The notes under the pieces were generated by a model, which saw nothing but the letters and a program-made list of their open reading frames with translations, was not told the origin of the DNA and searched no databases. A program made the position numbers and the translations under genes. DNA of 64,000 nucleotides. Source: Flavobacterium eburneipallidum (GTDB lineage Bacteria; Bacteroidota; Bacteroidia; Flavobacteriales; Flavobacteriaceae). Shown here piece after piece: positions 9,150 to 19,600 of this stretch (position 1 is its first letter; each line of letters starts with the position of its first letter). The stretch covers positions 1,612,001 to 1,676,000 of the forward strand of contig NZ_CP114291.2 of the NCBI RefSeq assembly GCF_027111355.2. Reading direction: 5' to 3'.

Positions 9150-9521
9150 TATTCTGTTTTTAATCCATTTATAATCCATCAAAAACGCCATCCCAATTCC
9201 AATCACATAACAAACCAAATCACTCCAAAGAAATCCTTCGCCTAAAACATAATGTCCCAAAGAGGTTCTTCGGATGTTTATGATCCATTCGGCTCTGTAA
9301 AGTTGTAGGAATTCGATACTGAAACAAAAAATTAAAGCAAGAGCCATTGACTTTCTATGACTTTTGTTGATAAACAAAAATCGCATTCCAAAATAAACCA
9401 TAACGGCATAAAGTACATCTCCGATAAAGCTTGGAATACCACTTATTTTTCGAGATAATATACCAAGTATAATTACCAAAATTATTAGAATAAAATAGGC
9501 AAATGGATTGGGTTTTGTCAT
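9138..9521 (-). CDS. DUF2809 family membrane protein
   Basis: A 127-residue protein with four hydrophobic segments (about residues 8-24, 33-50, 60-75 and 98-117). The pattern ILGILSRKISGIPSFIGD, then FCFSIEFLQLYRAEWI and a final FLWSDLVCYVIGIGMAF matches the DUF2809 family of small membrane proteins. Their function is not established. The stop codon lies within the convergent terminator shared with kup. No partner gene is obvious; the next gene upstream is an SGNH hydrolase 147 bp away. Confidence 0.8.
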   Translation of the reverse strand: MTKPNPFAYFILIILVIILGILSRKISGIPSFIGDVLYAVMVYFGMRFLFINKSHRKSMALALIFCFSIEFLQLYRAEWIINIRRTSLGHYVLGEGFLWSDLVCYVIGIGMAFLMDYKWIKNRIILP

Positions 9522-9667
9522 AACAAATCGGTTGTTATTGTCTTTCGCTTTTAATAAAAAACATTCTTTAAACTAGTAGATTGCTGTTCATTCCAGATAT
9601 TTGGAACTTTTTCAAGAAGACTTCGCAGAACCGAAGAAACCACTTTAATTATTCCAAAAAATCTTTT

Positions 9668-10525
9668 TTATTCGGTAACAAAACCAGAAGGTAATGCAAG
9701 TAATTGGTATTGGATCGTTTTGGCTAAACGGTAATCTCCAAGCGCATTTGGATGCAGTCTATCGGTATCTTTTTTGTGAAAGTATTGCAAATGTGATTCT
9801 GCCATTGGATACAAACCACTTGTTGCATAAAGGTCAATCACAGGAACTGCCCAATACGAAGCTGCTTGTTTTAAAGCATCCACATAAGCATCGAGATACA
9901 ATCCTTGCGCGTTGCTGTAATTTTCATCTGGCTGCACATTTTTTTCGTTAAATTTTGCATAACCTCTGTGAATAGGAGTCATGATGATGATTTGTTGTTG
10001 TGGAAAATTATTCTTTAAATAAGACATTGCCTTATTAATTCTTCCGCAAAAGGTGGAGTCATTAAGGATTGGTGTACGGTATTTGCGGGTTACTTCTTTA
10101 CCATTAAAGTTGGTTTGTTTTGTCGTTTCAGTAAAAAACTCACCCAACGGAGTATTATGCATATAATCATTTGTACCTGCAAATATAAGTATAGCATCGA
10201 AGTTGGTTCCTTTTTCTGTTTGTAATTTTAACGATTGTTTGTAAATATCCGTCCATTGATTTCCGCTGATGCCGTACACAAAAGATTCAATTCCTAATAA
10301 CTCATTTAGATATTCCCAATATACATAGGTAGTTCCAACACGGCGTTTGTCAGTCATGGAATCTCCCAAAAAGGCCACTTTCTTACCTTGCCATTGCGAG
10401 GTTAGTGTTTTTTCTTGGGCTGTCAATGTTACTTTTGCAACTGCTGTTGTTGTAGTTTGTTGAGCAAATCCTTTGAAACCAACTGTCAATAAAAGGATGT
10501 AGCTATAAGCAATGAGGTGTTTCAT
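9668..10525 (-). CDS. Exported SGNH/GDSL-family hydrolase
   Basis: A 285-residue protein with an N-terminal signal peptide (MKHLIAYSYILLLTVGFKGFAQ, predicted cleavage after about residue 21). The SGNH blocks are in order: block I KVAFLGDSMTD with the nucleophile Ser, block III IFAGTNDYMH with the catalytic Asn, and block V DTDRLHPNALG supplying Asp and His. These enzymes hydrolyse esters of lipids, acylated sugars or other small substrates in the periplasm or outside the cell. The substrate is not predictable here. No T9SS C-terminal domain is present. Confidence 0.88.
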   Translation of the reverse strand: MKHLIAYSYILLLTVGFKGFAQQTTTTAVAKVTLTAQEKTLTSQWQGKKVAFLGDSMTDKRRVGTTYVYWEYLNELLGIESFVYGISGNQWTDIYKQSLKLQTEKGTNFDAILIFAGTNDYMHNTPLGEFFTETTKQTNFNGKEVTRKYRTPILNDSTFCGRINKAMSYLKNNFPQQQIIIMTPIHRGYAKFNEKNVQPDENYSNAQGLYLDAYVDALKQAASYWAVPVIDLYATSGLYPMAESHLQYFHKKDTDRLHPNALGDYRLAKTIQYQLLALPSGFVTE

Positions 10526-10707
10526 TTCAATTAAAATAATAAGTTTTAGCTGAACGAAAATACGAATTAAAAATGATGATTCTATTGAATTCGAAAATGT
10601 TTAGAAAAAGGGATTAGTTTGGAACGGCATTTTATACTCGAAAAATAACCAACATATAACCCTCTTAAAAGTTGTGAATAACTTTATGATGATGTAGATA
10701 GGATTGG

Positions 10708-10715
10708 CTATTAGG
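10708..10715. repeat. 8-bp direct repeat CTATTAGG, left of the SIR2-HerA cassette
   Basis: The octamer CTATTAGG, followed shortly by a T tract, recurs at 13534-13541 in the same orientation just beyond the other end of the cassette. It may be chance in AT-rich DNA or a trace of an insertion event. Confidence 0.25.
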
Positions 10716-10728
10716 CAGTAGTTTTTTT

Positions 10729-12264
10729 TTAATCGTTTGTAAATATTTTTGGCGTTTCACTATGAGGAAGTGGATTTGCATCGGCAATTCTTATTAATGA
10801 AGAAAAAGCAAATGCTTCGCCTAAAACTAATGCTTGTTGCTGTTTCAAACTAGTTAATAGGTCAATTTGACTTTTATCATCATATTCTATTGTATTTCTG
10901 ATAAATTCTAAATCTTTATTATTAGTTATTTTGTGAACTATCAGAGAATTACATTGAGAAATAACTGTGTTTGAAACTTCAGAAGGTCTTTGGGTAGAAA
11001 CCATTAAATTTACCCCAAATTTGCGTCCTTCTCGTGCTAACTTGTCAATATAATAATTATTTATTTGGTCAGTAGAACTTGTGGAAATATATCTGTGAGC
11101 TTCTTCAAGAACAAATAAAATATTATCTTTTTCTCTATTTAATGCATTTGATTTATAGTTAAAAATACTTTTACTAATCATATAAACAAGTAGCGCTAAA
11201 ATGTCATTTGCTACTCGTAAAGATAAAATTAATACAGTTTCAGTTTCAGAATTTAAAAAATCTTCAATTGAGTTACCAGCTTTATTAAATACTGCATTAA
11301 ATCTTTCATCTGATGAAAAATGTTTAATACGCATAATTATGTGTTTTAAAAAGCCTATTGTAAAAGTATCAGGAACCATTCTTCCTCTATTATCAATTAA
11401 GGGAACAGCATTTTCAATTTCGATTTGTAGTTGTGAAAATTCATAATAAATTTTTTCATCTACGTTTTCTACACCTTTTAATATTTTAACCGCCGATTTT
11501 AAATATGGAATGACATTTGGTGAATCTTCTTTGAGAAGTTGAGTTAATTCATAAAAACTTAAATCTTTGTGAGATAATTCTAAATCTGAATAATCTTTTA
11601 AAACAACCCAAGATGGTTGACCATTTTCATCATTAAAAATCCCTGAATATTCTTCATTTGAATCAATAATAATCGTTTTTAAATGTTTATTGTTTGTATT
11701 TAAGAGTCTGTTTTTTTCTAAATAGACCCCTTGTAATATTGAAGTCACAGTACAAGATTTTCCACTTCCAGTATTTCCAAAAACTGCGCAATGCTTACCA
11801 AATAAGATATTTGGGTCTGCATTAATATTTACTTGATTAAAATAGATATCATTTCCAATCTGTAAAGTTGCTGAATTTGCTTTAATAGTCGAATTATAAA
11901 TTGATTCAAGCTGTTTTTCTTCTACTGTAAAAACATCCGCATCAAGAGTTGGGAAAAAATCAATTCCTCTTTTAAAACTATTATTGATTGGATTAAATGT
12001 TCCAATTAATCGAATTTTAGAAATAATTACATTTGATTTTGGTGAAAATAAAACCTCCCTTTCTTTTGATGGCTCTAATTGTTCAAAAATTATTCCTATT
12101 GCATTTTGAGAATTAAAAAGAGGAATAGAAACATAACTATTAAGCATTCCAACTATATGTAAGCCATTACCAGACGAAATAGGTTTTGAAAAAATATCTT
12201 TGTCGTGAATTATTTCTAAATATCTATTAGTTATGCGATAAACTGCTCCAATTTTAAATGCCAT
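10729..12264 (-). CDS. HerA-like hexameric ATPase of a SIR2-HerA defence cassette
   Basis: A 511-residue FtsK/HerA-superfamily ATPase. The N-terminal 110 residues look like the HAS-barrel region (MAFKIGAVYRITNRYLEIIH, then GLHIVGMLNSYVSIPL). The Walker A motif is AVFGNTGSGKSCTV (about residues 158-171). The Walker B motif is ILFVLEEAHRYI (about 379-390), followed by REGRKFGVNLMVSTQRPSEV, a HerA sensor/arginine-finger region. In the described SIR2-HerA system the two proteins assemble into a large complex that protects against phages through NAD depletion and/or nuclease activity. The upstream SIR2 gene ends 5 bp before this start. Base composition is more AT-rich than in neighbouring genes, fitting horizontal acquisition. 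Confidence 0.9.
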   Translation of the reverse strand: MAFKIGAVYRITNRYLEIIHDKDIFSKPISSGNGLHIVGMLNSYVSIPLFNSQNAIGIIFEQLEPSKEREVLFSPKSNVIISKIRLIGTFNPINNSFKRGIDFFPTLDADVFTVEEKQLESIYNSTIKANSATLQIGNDIYFNQVNINADPNILFGKHCAVFGNTGSGKSCTVTSILQGVYLEKNRLLNTNNKHLKTIIIDSNEEYSGIFNDENGQPSWVVLKDYSDLELSHKDLSFYELTQLLKEDSPNVIPYLKSAVKILKGVENVDEKIYYEFSQLQIEIENAVPLIDNRGRMVPDTFTIGFLKHIIMRIKHFSSDERFNAVFNKAGNSIEDFLNSETETVLILSLRVANDILALLVYMISKSIFNYKSNALNREKDNILFVLEEAHRYISTSSTDQINNYYIDKLAREGRKFGVNLMVSTQRPSEVSNTVISQCNSLIVHKITNNKDLEFIRNTIEYDDKSQIDLLTSLKQQQALVLGEAFAFSSLIRIADANPLPHSETPKIFTND

Positions 12265-12269
12265 AACTT

Positions 12270-13508
12270 TTATTTTGTTAGTTCTTTTAATGTTTCTATT
12301 ATTGTTTCTTTAGTTGGAATAAATGAGTTCAAAGGAATCAAATAATTTACAATATTTGTAAAATCTCCAACTAATGCACCTTCAAAAAGAATTATTCTGT
12401 TATCGCTCACACTACGATTTTTTAATGTTTGTAAAAACAAAGGACTTGTTTCGTTAATTAGTCCATAAGAATGAACTATAACTGTTAAGTTTGGATTATA
12501 AAGACCTGTTCTAATTATGTCATTTATATGTTCATCCAAAAATGAATAGCCAATTATAACAAGTGTATTTTGTGTCTCTGTTAGACATTTTGAAAAATTT
12601 CTGAACAATTCACTGTAAGGTAAATCAAGTGAGTAAGATTTTTTAGCTTGTATTGGATAAATCATTAATGAATCAAAAGAAAAATCTGATTTAGCGGAAG
12701 TGTCAGAAATTTGAATTTCTTTGAGATTATATAAATCATTTATGCTTTCAGCATACTGCCAAGAAATACTTCCGTGAAGTTTGTAAATATTTAAGTAAGT
12801 TGCTATTCTTTTTCCTTTTTCTCCCGAATCTTGTTTTATATAAGTTTCATTATAAAATGTATCAGGATCAAATTTTCTCATATGTACACCTCTAAATCCA
12901 TTATTATAACTCGCACCAATTTTTTCACAAGCATTTTCAAAAGCAAGGTCATAGTTTGGAGTAAAAATTCTTGGTCTATTGAGGGTTTCTTTTCTACTAA
13001 TAATTTTGTTTATAAAGAGTTCGTGAATACTTAATTTGTCTGATACATATTCAATAGGAAAAGGAACATATTTATCTACAAATATTTTTAATGATTTGTC
13101 TAAATATTCTTTTATGATTTTTGCTGAATCAACATCATCTTTATTATTTAAATAGTATAAATGTTCTTGGTTTATTTTATCAAATTTCTTTTCAAGTAAA
13201 ATATCAGATTCAAAGAATTTTATAAGCTGTCCAATATATTCTTTTGGTGTTTGTATTGCTTTTAATTCAGTAATTATATCAGCAAAAGGATTTTCATCTT
13301 TATTTATTGTTTTTCCTCCAATTGCAACTGATGTTCCTGAACCACATAAAAAATTAAGATTTTCATTCAAGTAATATTTCGCAAGTTTACTTAAAGGTAT
13401 TTTCTCTTCGTTTCTAAAATATTCTAATATTGCTGATTTGTCACCAACCTTGTCATCTTCTAGGTCTGATGATATTGTTTTTCCTTCTATTGTTATATAG
13501 TTTTTCAT
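12270..13508 (-). CDS. SIR2-like domain effector of a SIR2-HerA defence cassette
   Basis: A 412-residue protein with a SIR2-like (SIR2_2) fold. NAD-pocket motifs are NFLCGSGTSVAIGG (about residues 52-65), FTPNYDLAFENACE (about 180-193) with the conserved Asn/Asp, and YKLHGSISW with the candidate catalytic His (about 245). The later LVIIGYSFLDEHINDII matches the typical late motif of defence SIR2 proteins. Zinc-binding cysteine pairs of true deacetylase sirtuins are absent, which fits an NAD-hydrolysing effector. It is the first gene of the pair, 5 bp before herA. I infer that phage infection is the trigger, from known SIR2-HerA systems; the trigger is not visible in sequence. Confidence 0.88.
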   Translation of the reverse strand: MKNYITIEGKTISSDLEDDKVGDKSAILEYFRNEEKIPLSKLAKYYLNENLNFLCGSGTSVAIGGKTINKDENPFADIITELKAIQTPKEYIGQLIKFFESDILLEKKFDKINQEHLYYLNNKDDVDSAKIIKEYLDKSLKIFVDKYVPFPIEYVSDKLSIHELFINKIISRKETLNRPRIFTPNYDLAFENACEKIGASYNNGFRGVHMRKFDPDTFYNETYIKQDSGEKGKRIATYLNIYKLHGSISWQYAESINDLYNLKEIQISDTSAKSDFSFDSLMIYPIQAKKSYSLDLPYSELFRNFSKCLTETQNTLVIIGYSFLDEHINDIIRTGLYNPNLTVIVHSYGLINETSPLFLQTLKNRSVSDNRIILFEGALVGDFTNIVNYLIPLNSFIPTKETIIETLKELTK

Positions 13509-13533
13509 AAAATAATTCGTCAGTTATAAGAGA

Positions 13534-13541
13534 CTATTAGG
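13534..13541. repeat. 8-bp direct repeat CTATTAGG, right of the SIR2-HerA cassette
   Basis: Second copy of the octamer found at 10708-10715, 26 bp upstream of the SIR2 start codon and again followed by a T-rich tract. The rest of the gap 13509-13720 is AT-rich without recognisable genes. Confidence 0.25.
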
Positions 13542-13720
13542 TTATTTTTTTAGATTTTGCAGACATTACTGCCAACTATTTAATACACGAATAAAATCAC
13601 CAAATTTGTTCTAAATTCTGATGTTTTGTTTCGCTTTTTGTTTTTTCAAATATATTCATTTTTTCTTACAAATATTTAAAAGTATTTTTTATTTGTTGAT
13701 TAGTTTTCGAATTTTTCCAT

Positions 13721-13755
13721 AAAAAAACCTCGAAAGTTATATACTTCCGAGGTTT
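13721..13755 (-). terminator. Rho-independent terminator of the adhesin operon
   Basis: Read on the minus strand, the arms AAACCTCG and CGAGGTTT enclose a second short pairing (GAAGTATATAACTTT) and are followed by a run of T. It lies 26 bp beyond the stop codon of the OmpA-family gene, the last gene of the operon. Confidence 0.8.
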
Positions 13756-13780
13756 GCTATTTGGTATGGTATTAGAGTTT

Positions 13781-15718
13781 TTAAAGCGCTGTAATGATAA
13801 ATTCACTACGTCTGTTGAGTTGGTGTTCCTCTTCGGTACATTTCACGCCGTCTGCACATTTATTAATCAGTTGGGTTTCGCCATATCCTTTGCCTGTTAA
13901 ACGACTTTTGTCGATACCGTTTTTAATCAACCAGTTGATGGTAGATTTGGCTCTATTGTCGGACAACACTTCGTTGTATTTGTGTGTTTGTCGGCTATCG
14001 GTATGCGAGCGAACATCAATTTTCATCGTTGGATTCTGATTCATGACATCCAATATTTTTTCCAAATCCAAAGCGGCTTCTTGACGGATATTGTATTTGT
14101 CTAAATCAAAATAAATCATTTTGATACCGAAACATTTCCCTAAATCGTCACCAATAGCTACTTGGCATTTTTCTTTTTCTAAAGGAATATCCAGTCTGGT
14201 TTTTTCGTTGTTAACCATCGGGATAGCAATCTTTATTTCCTTGGTGGTGTATTCGGGTTTAACGGCTCTTACGATATAGTTTTTGCCACATTCTACTGCA
14301 AAAGTGTAATTACCCGCTGGGTCAGAAATGGTGGTGTTTAGTATATTGTAACTGTTGTCTAACAGGGTTACTTTGGCGTTTGGCAAAATTTGTCCTGTAG
14401 CCAAATCGGTTACAGTTCCATAAAGTTCTTGTTCGCATTTGATTTTGCGGGTTTCCAGTGTTTTGTAAATATCATCATACCCTTGTCCGCCGTCACGGTT
14501 GGAGGTAACAAAACCTCTTCGAGATTTGGTATCAATTAAATAAGCAAAATCATCTTTAGGAGAGTTCACTCCGTCACCTACATTTTGAACTTCGCCAAAA
14601 GTTCCGTCGGCATTCAATTGGGTTACAAAAACATCTAAACCTCCCAAACCAGGATGTCCGTCAGATGCGAAATAAAGTTCGTTTTCGTCTGTAAAAAACG
14701 GGAAAGTTTCTTTTCCTTCGGTATTAATGGCTGGTCCTAAATTTTCTGGAGTTCCAAAACTTCCGTCAGCATTTATTGTTACTTTAAACAAATCCGATTG
14801 TCCCATTGTTCCAGGCATATCAGAGGCAAAATACAATGTTTTTTCGTCAGGACTCAGAGTAGGGTGGGCTGTGCTATAGGAATTACTGTCAAAAGGCAAT
14901 TCGGTTATATTTGCCCAATCCTTGTTTTCGAAAGTCGCTTTGTATATTTTTATTAAAGTAATTCGTTTGCCATCTTTTCCTTTTTTGCCATCCAAAAAGT
15001 TGTTGCGGGTAAAGTACATGGTTTTTCCGTCTTTGGTAAAAGTAGGAGTCGATTCATGAAATCTTGATTTTACTTTCTTGGAGAATTTGTTCACTGCTCC
15101 TGGAGACATTTCCTTTCCTAGATCAGAAACATACAAATTAGTAAAATACTGGTCGTTCCAGCTGTGTTTTCTTTGGGCTAAACTTCCGGTATCTCTAGCC
15201 GAAGCAAAAACCAGTTTGTTACCGTAAAAAGAACTTCCGTAGTCGGAATATTTGCTATTGATTCCAGCATCTTCAATTTTGAATCTTCCCGAATTGGCTT
15301 TTATTACATCTAGATAATTTTTGTTTTTTTCGAACAAATCACCTCTTTTGTCGTTGCCTGATTTCTGTTGAAATTGTTCCATTATTTCGTTTGCCTTATC
15401 GGTTTTTCCAATAGATTTTAGCGATTGGGCGTAACGGTACAAGTATTCTGGTTCTTGATCGGGAGCCATAGCAAACAATTCGCCATACCATTTGGCAGCC
15501 TTTTCTAGTTCACTGTTAAAGTAGTAAGCGTTGCCCAGCTTTTGAAACATATCTACTGATTTGTATCCTTTTTCAGCCACTCTTTCGTAGGTCTTAATAG
15601 CATCGATATAGGCGTATGTGTTGTAGTTCTTATCGGCAGAAGTGATTTTGTTTTTTTGGGCATAACTGTTCCATGATAAAACACTTATTATGGATAGGTA
15701 TAGTATAAAATTTTTCAT
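13781..15718 (-). CDS. OmpA-family outer-membrane protein with TPR and PD40 repeats (SprB/SprF locus)
   Basis: A 645-residue exported protein with signal peptide MKNFILYLSIISVLSWNSYAQ. Residues about 25-125 form TPR-like helices (YERVAEKGYKSVDMFQKLGNAYYF). Residues 150-410 hold WD40-like PD40 beta-propeller strands such as HPTLSPDEKTLYFASDMPG and NELYFASDGHPGLGGLD. A carboxypeptidase-regulatory-like domain (about 430-510) follows. The C-terminal OmpA peptidoglycan-binding domain (about 535-645) has MIYFDLDKYNIR and IDVRSHTDSRQTHKYN. Such proteins accompany SprB-like adhesins and PorP/SprF proteins in flavobacteria and probably anchor or stabilise the surface complex. Only 11 bp separate it from the SprF-like gene. 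Confidence 0.88.
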   Translation of the reverse strand: MKNFILYLSIISVLSWNSYAQKNKITSADKNYNTYAYIDAIKTYERVAEKGYKSVDMFQKLGNAYYFNSELEKAAKWYGELFAMAPDQEPEYLYRYAQSLKSIGKTDKANEIMEQFQQKSGNDKRGDLFEKNKNYLDVIKANSGRFKIEDAGINSKYSDYGSSFYGNKLVFASARDTGSLAQRKHSWNDQYFTNLYVSDLGKEMSPGAVNKFSKKVKSRFHESTPTFTKDGKTMYFTRNNFLDGKKGKDGKRITLIKIYKATFENKDWANITELPFDSNSYSTAHPTLSPDEKTLYFASDMPGTMGQSDLFKVTINADGSFGTPENLGPAINTEGKETFPFFTDENELYFASDGHPGLGGLDVFVTQLNADGTFGEVQNVGDGVNSPKDDFAYLIDTKSRRGFVTSNRDGGQGYDDIYKTLETRKIKCEQELYGTVTDLATGQILPNAKVTLLDNSYNILNTTISDPAGNYTFAVECGKNYIVRAVKPEYTTKEIKIAIPMVNNEKTRLDIPLEKEKCQVAIGDDLGKCFGIKMIYFDLDKYNIRQEAALDLEKILDVMNQNPTMKIDVRSHTDSRQTHKYNEVLSDNRAKSTINWLIKNGIDKSRLTGKGYGETQLINKCADGVKCTEEEHQLNRRSEFIITAL

Positions 15719-15729
15719 AATAATGGTGT

Positions 15730-16635
15730 TTAGAAGAATCTTGGTGTTGTAATTTTATTGATGTTGCTAAACAATTCGAAGCGCAAGAATAACTCGTGTG
15801 AACCTGAATTTGTATTATTTAAGCTAGTGGTTTCTCTATCATACCCATAACCAACATACAATCCGTCCGAGATTTGAAAACCAACCATGGCACTTACCGC
15901 AGCGCTCCATCTGTAGGAAGCTCCTAACATTAATTTATCAAAAATCATAAAGTTGGCCGAAGCATCTATTTGTAACGGTGCTCCTTCGACTACTTTAGTT
16001 AGTAGTGCGGGTTTGAACTTTAGATTTTCGTTTAAGTCGAATACATATCCAGCGATGAGGTAATAATTTATTTTTTCTTTGAAAATTTTTACCTGTTCAT
16101 CATCATAACGATTGGTTTCTACAAAATTTGGAATAGATAAACCCACATACGCTTTATCCGAATGCCAATATATACCAGTACCTATGTTTGGAGAGAATTT
16201 ACTGTAATTGTACAAGCTTGGATCATTGTCCACAGGATTTAGTTTTGAAGCGTCCAAATCAAATAAATTAGCAGTAGCTTTTATTCCAAAAGATAATTTC
16301 CAAGTTTCAGAAGTGGGAACAGTATAAGACAAATCGGCAGAGATTGTAGTCTCGTTAGTAGGGCCAATTTTGTCGTTTATAACAGTAACTCCCAAACCTA
16401 AATTACTTTCGTTAAGCGGTGTATTCATAGATGCAGCACTGGTAACGGGTGCGCCATCTAATCCAACCCATTGGGTACGATACAATGCAAATATACTCAT
16501 GGCTCCTCTCGATCCCGCATAAGCAGGATTGATGTTGATGGTGTTGTACATGTATTGTGTAAATTGTGCATCTTGTTGCGCATGACTTACTAGACCTGTA
16601 AACAGCAAAGCGAATAATAGTATTCTTGTCTTCAT
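15730..16635 (-). CDS. PorP/SprF family type IX secretion outer-membrane protein
   Basis: A 301-residue beta-barrel-like protein with a signal peptide (MKTRILLFALLFTGLVSHAQ). The start of the mature part, QDAQFTQYMYNTININPAYAGSRG, is the PorP/SprF family hallmark. Alternating aromatic and polar strands continue to the C-terminus, which ends in Phe (TTPRFF), typical of outer-membrane barrels. In F. johnsoniae, SprF is needed for secretion of the giant adhesin SprB, which has a type B sorting domain. The neighbouring 5564-residue adhesin also has a type B domain, so this protein is the likely cognate export partner. It follows the adhesin by 58 bp. Confidence 0.93.
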   Translation of the reverse strand: MKTRILLFALLFTGLVSHAQQDAQFTQYMYNTININPAYAGSRGAMSIFALYRTQWVGLDGAPVTSAASMNTPLNESNLGLGVTVINDKIGPTNETTISADLSYTVPTSETWKLSFGIKATANLFDLDASKLNPVDNDPSLYNYSKFSPNIGTGIYWHSDKAYVGLSIPNFVETNRYDDEQVKIFKEKINYYLIAGYVFDLNENLKFKPALLTKVVEGAPLQIDASANFMIFDKLMLGASYRWSAAVSAMVGFQISDGLYVGYGYDRETTSLNNTNSGSHELFLRFELFSNINKITTPRFF

Positions 16636-16650
16636 TTGGTTTGTGTTTAA

Positions 16651-16673
16651 ACCCAGGAGGGCAAATCCCGGGT
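16651..16673 (-). other. Intercistronic hairpin between the adhesin and sprF-like genes
   Basis: The arms ACCCAGGA and TCCCGGGT pair at seven of eight positions around a 7-base loop. There is no strong T tract on the minus strand. It might damp read-through or protect the mRNA end between the 16.7-kb adhesin gene and the downstream export partner. Confidence 0.4.
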
Positions 16674-16693
16674 GTTATAGATTTGAGTTAAAA

Positions 16694-19600
16694 TTATCTT
16701 GAAAGGTATATGAACCCGTCTTTTTTATTCATTTGAATATTTCCAATTCCATCAACCGATTCGTAGGTCAAGATGTAGAAGTAAGTTCCAGTAGGCAAAC
16801 CGTCTGATTGGCTTACTGTAGTTCTTCCTCTTGAATAGCCTTCAAAAGCATTAGTTTCGTTGTTGTATTTTTTTGTTTCAAATACTAATACTCCCCAACG
16901 GTTATAGATTTCTACAGCAACACCAGATGGATAACATAAGCTATCACTTACACCGTCTATTACAAGTTTTTGATTCTTATCATCTCCATTAGGGGTAAAG
17001 GCTTTGTGAACAACAATCGCTTCACAGCCTAATACAAAAGCTACTTCTATGGTAACAGTTGCTGGGTCACAATTACTTGGATTTAGTTTTTCACAGATAT
17101 TGTAAACGATAGTGTAGGTTCCAGCAGTCGTTCCAGCTGGTACGCTGATTTGACCCGTTGTTGTGTCTATTACAGGAACTGATCCACCACCAATAGGAGT
17201 AGCTGGAATTGTTACGGTAAGATTTACTTGATCAATAGTAACATTAACACCGTTCAGTGTGTCGTTTCCATTTCCATTATTGTCTAAAACATTTCCTATG
17301 TTAGGATTTCCATTTGTTCCATCTATGTCAATGAACTTATCATCTTGTGCAATTATTACTTGAGTAGGAGGTGGTGGCGGTGCAGGAACAGTAACAGTTA
17401 TTGTTACAATAGCTGAATCACAATTTCCAGCATTTAGTTTTTCACAAATGCTGTAAACAATCGTATAATTTCCAGCAGGCGTTCCAGCAGGAATGCTGAT
17501 TTGACCTGTTGTTGTGTCAATTACAGGAACTGTTCCACCATTAATAGCAGTTGCAGGAGTCGTTACGGTAAGATTCACTTGACCGATAGTAACAGGCAGA
17601 CCGTTTAAGGTATCGTTTCCATTACCGTTATTGTTTAGAACGTTACCAGCATTGTTGTTTCCAGTAGCACCGTTTCCACCAGCAATGGTGTCGTCTTGAG
17701 CGATAATTGCAGGAGCAGTTACCGAAACAATAACCGTTGCCGAATCACAATTCGTTGGATTTAGTTTTTCACAAATGCTGTAAACAATCGTATAATTTCC
17801 AGCAGGCGTTCCAGCAGGAATACTGATTTGACCTGTTGTGGTGTCAATTACAGGAACCGTTCCGCCATTAATAGCAGTTGCAGGCGTTGTTACGGTAAGA
17901 TTCACTTGATCGATAGTAACAGGCAGACCGTTTAGGGTATCGTTTCCATTACCGTTATTGTTTAGAACGTTACCAGCATTAGGATTTCCAGTAGTACCAT
18001 TTCCACCAGCGATGGTATCGTCTTGAGCGATAATTGCAGGCGCAGTTACCGAAACAATAACCGTTGCCGAATCACAATTCGTTGGATTTAGTTTTTCACA
18101 AATACTGTAAACAATCGTATAATTTCCAGCAGGCGTTCCAGCAGGAATACTGATTTGACCTGTTGTGGTGTCAATTACAGGAACCGTTCCGCCATTAATA
18201 GCAGTTGCAGGCGTTGTTACGGTAAGATTCACTTGATCGATAGTAACAGGCAGACCGTTTAGGGTATCGTTTCCATTACCGTTATTGTTTAGAACGTTAC
18301 CAGCATTAGGATTTCCAGTAGTACCATTTCCACCAGCGATGGTATCGTCTTGAGCGATAATTGCAGGCGCAGTTACCGAAACAATAACCGTTGCTGAATC
18401 ACAATTCGTTGGATTTAGTTTTTCACAAATGCTGTAAACAATCGTATAATTTCCAGCAGGTGTTCCAGCAGGAATGCTGATTTGACCTGTTGTGGTGTCA
18501 ATTACAGGAATTGTTCCACCATTAATAGCAGTTGCAGGAGTCGTTACGGTAAGATTCACTTGACCGATAGTAACAGGCGCACCGTTTAAGGTATCGTTTC
18601 CATTACCGTTATTGTTTAGAACGTTACCAGCATTAGGATTTCCAGCAGCACCGTTTCCACCAACGATGGTATCGTCTTGAGCAATGATTGCAGGCGCAGT
18701 AACAGTTATTGTTACAATAGCCGAATCACAATTCGTTGGATTTAGTTTTTCACAAATACTGTAAACAATCGTATAATTTCCAGCAGGTGTTCCAGCAGGA
18801 ATGCTGATTTGACCTGTTGTGGTGTCAATTACAGGAACCGTTCCACCATTAATAGCAGTTGCAGGCGTTGTTACGGTAAGATTCACTTGACCGATAGTAA
18901 CAGGCAGACCGTTTAGCGTATCGTTTCCATTACCGTTATTGTTTAGAACGTTACCAGCATTAGGATTTCCAACTGTTCCATTTCCACCAGCGATGGTGTC
19001 GTCTTGAGCGATGATTGCAGGCGCAGTAACAGTTATTGTTACAATAGCTGAATCACAATTCGTTGGATTTAGTTTTTCACAAATACTGTAAACAATCGTA
19101 TAATTTCCAGCAGGCGTTCCAGCAGGAATGCTGATTTGCCCCGTTGTGGTGTCAATTACAGGAACCGTTCCACCATTAATAGCAGTTGCAGGAGTGGTTA
19201 CGGTAAGATTCACTTGATCGATAGTAACAGGCGCACCGTTTAGCGTATCGTTTCCATTACCGTTATTGTTTAGAACATTACCAGCATTAGGATTTCCAAC
19301 TGTTCCATTTCCACCAGCGATGGTATCGTCTTGAGCGATAATTGCAGGAGCAGTTACCGAAACAATAACCGTTGCCGAATCACAATTCGTTGGATTTAGT
19401 TTTTCACAAATACTGTAAACAATCGTATAATTTCCAGCAGGCGTTCCAGCAGGAATACTGATTTGACCTGTTGTGGTGTCAATTACAGGAACTGATCCAC
19501 CATTAATAGCAGTTGCAGGCGTTGTTATGGTAAGATTCACTTGACCGATAGTAACAGGCAGACCGTTTAGGGTATCGTTTCCATTACCGTTATTGTTTAG

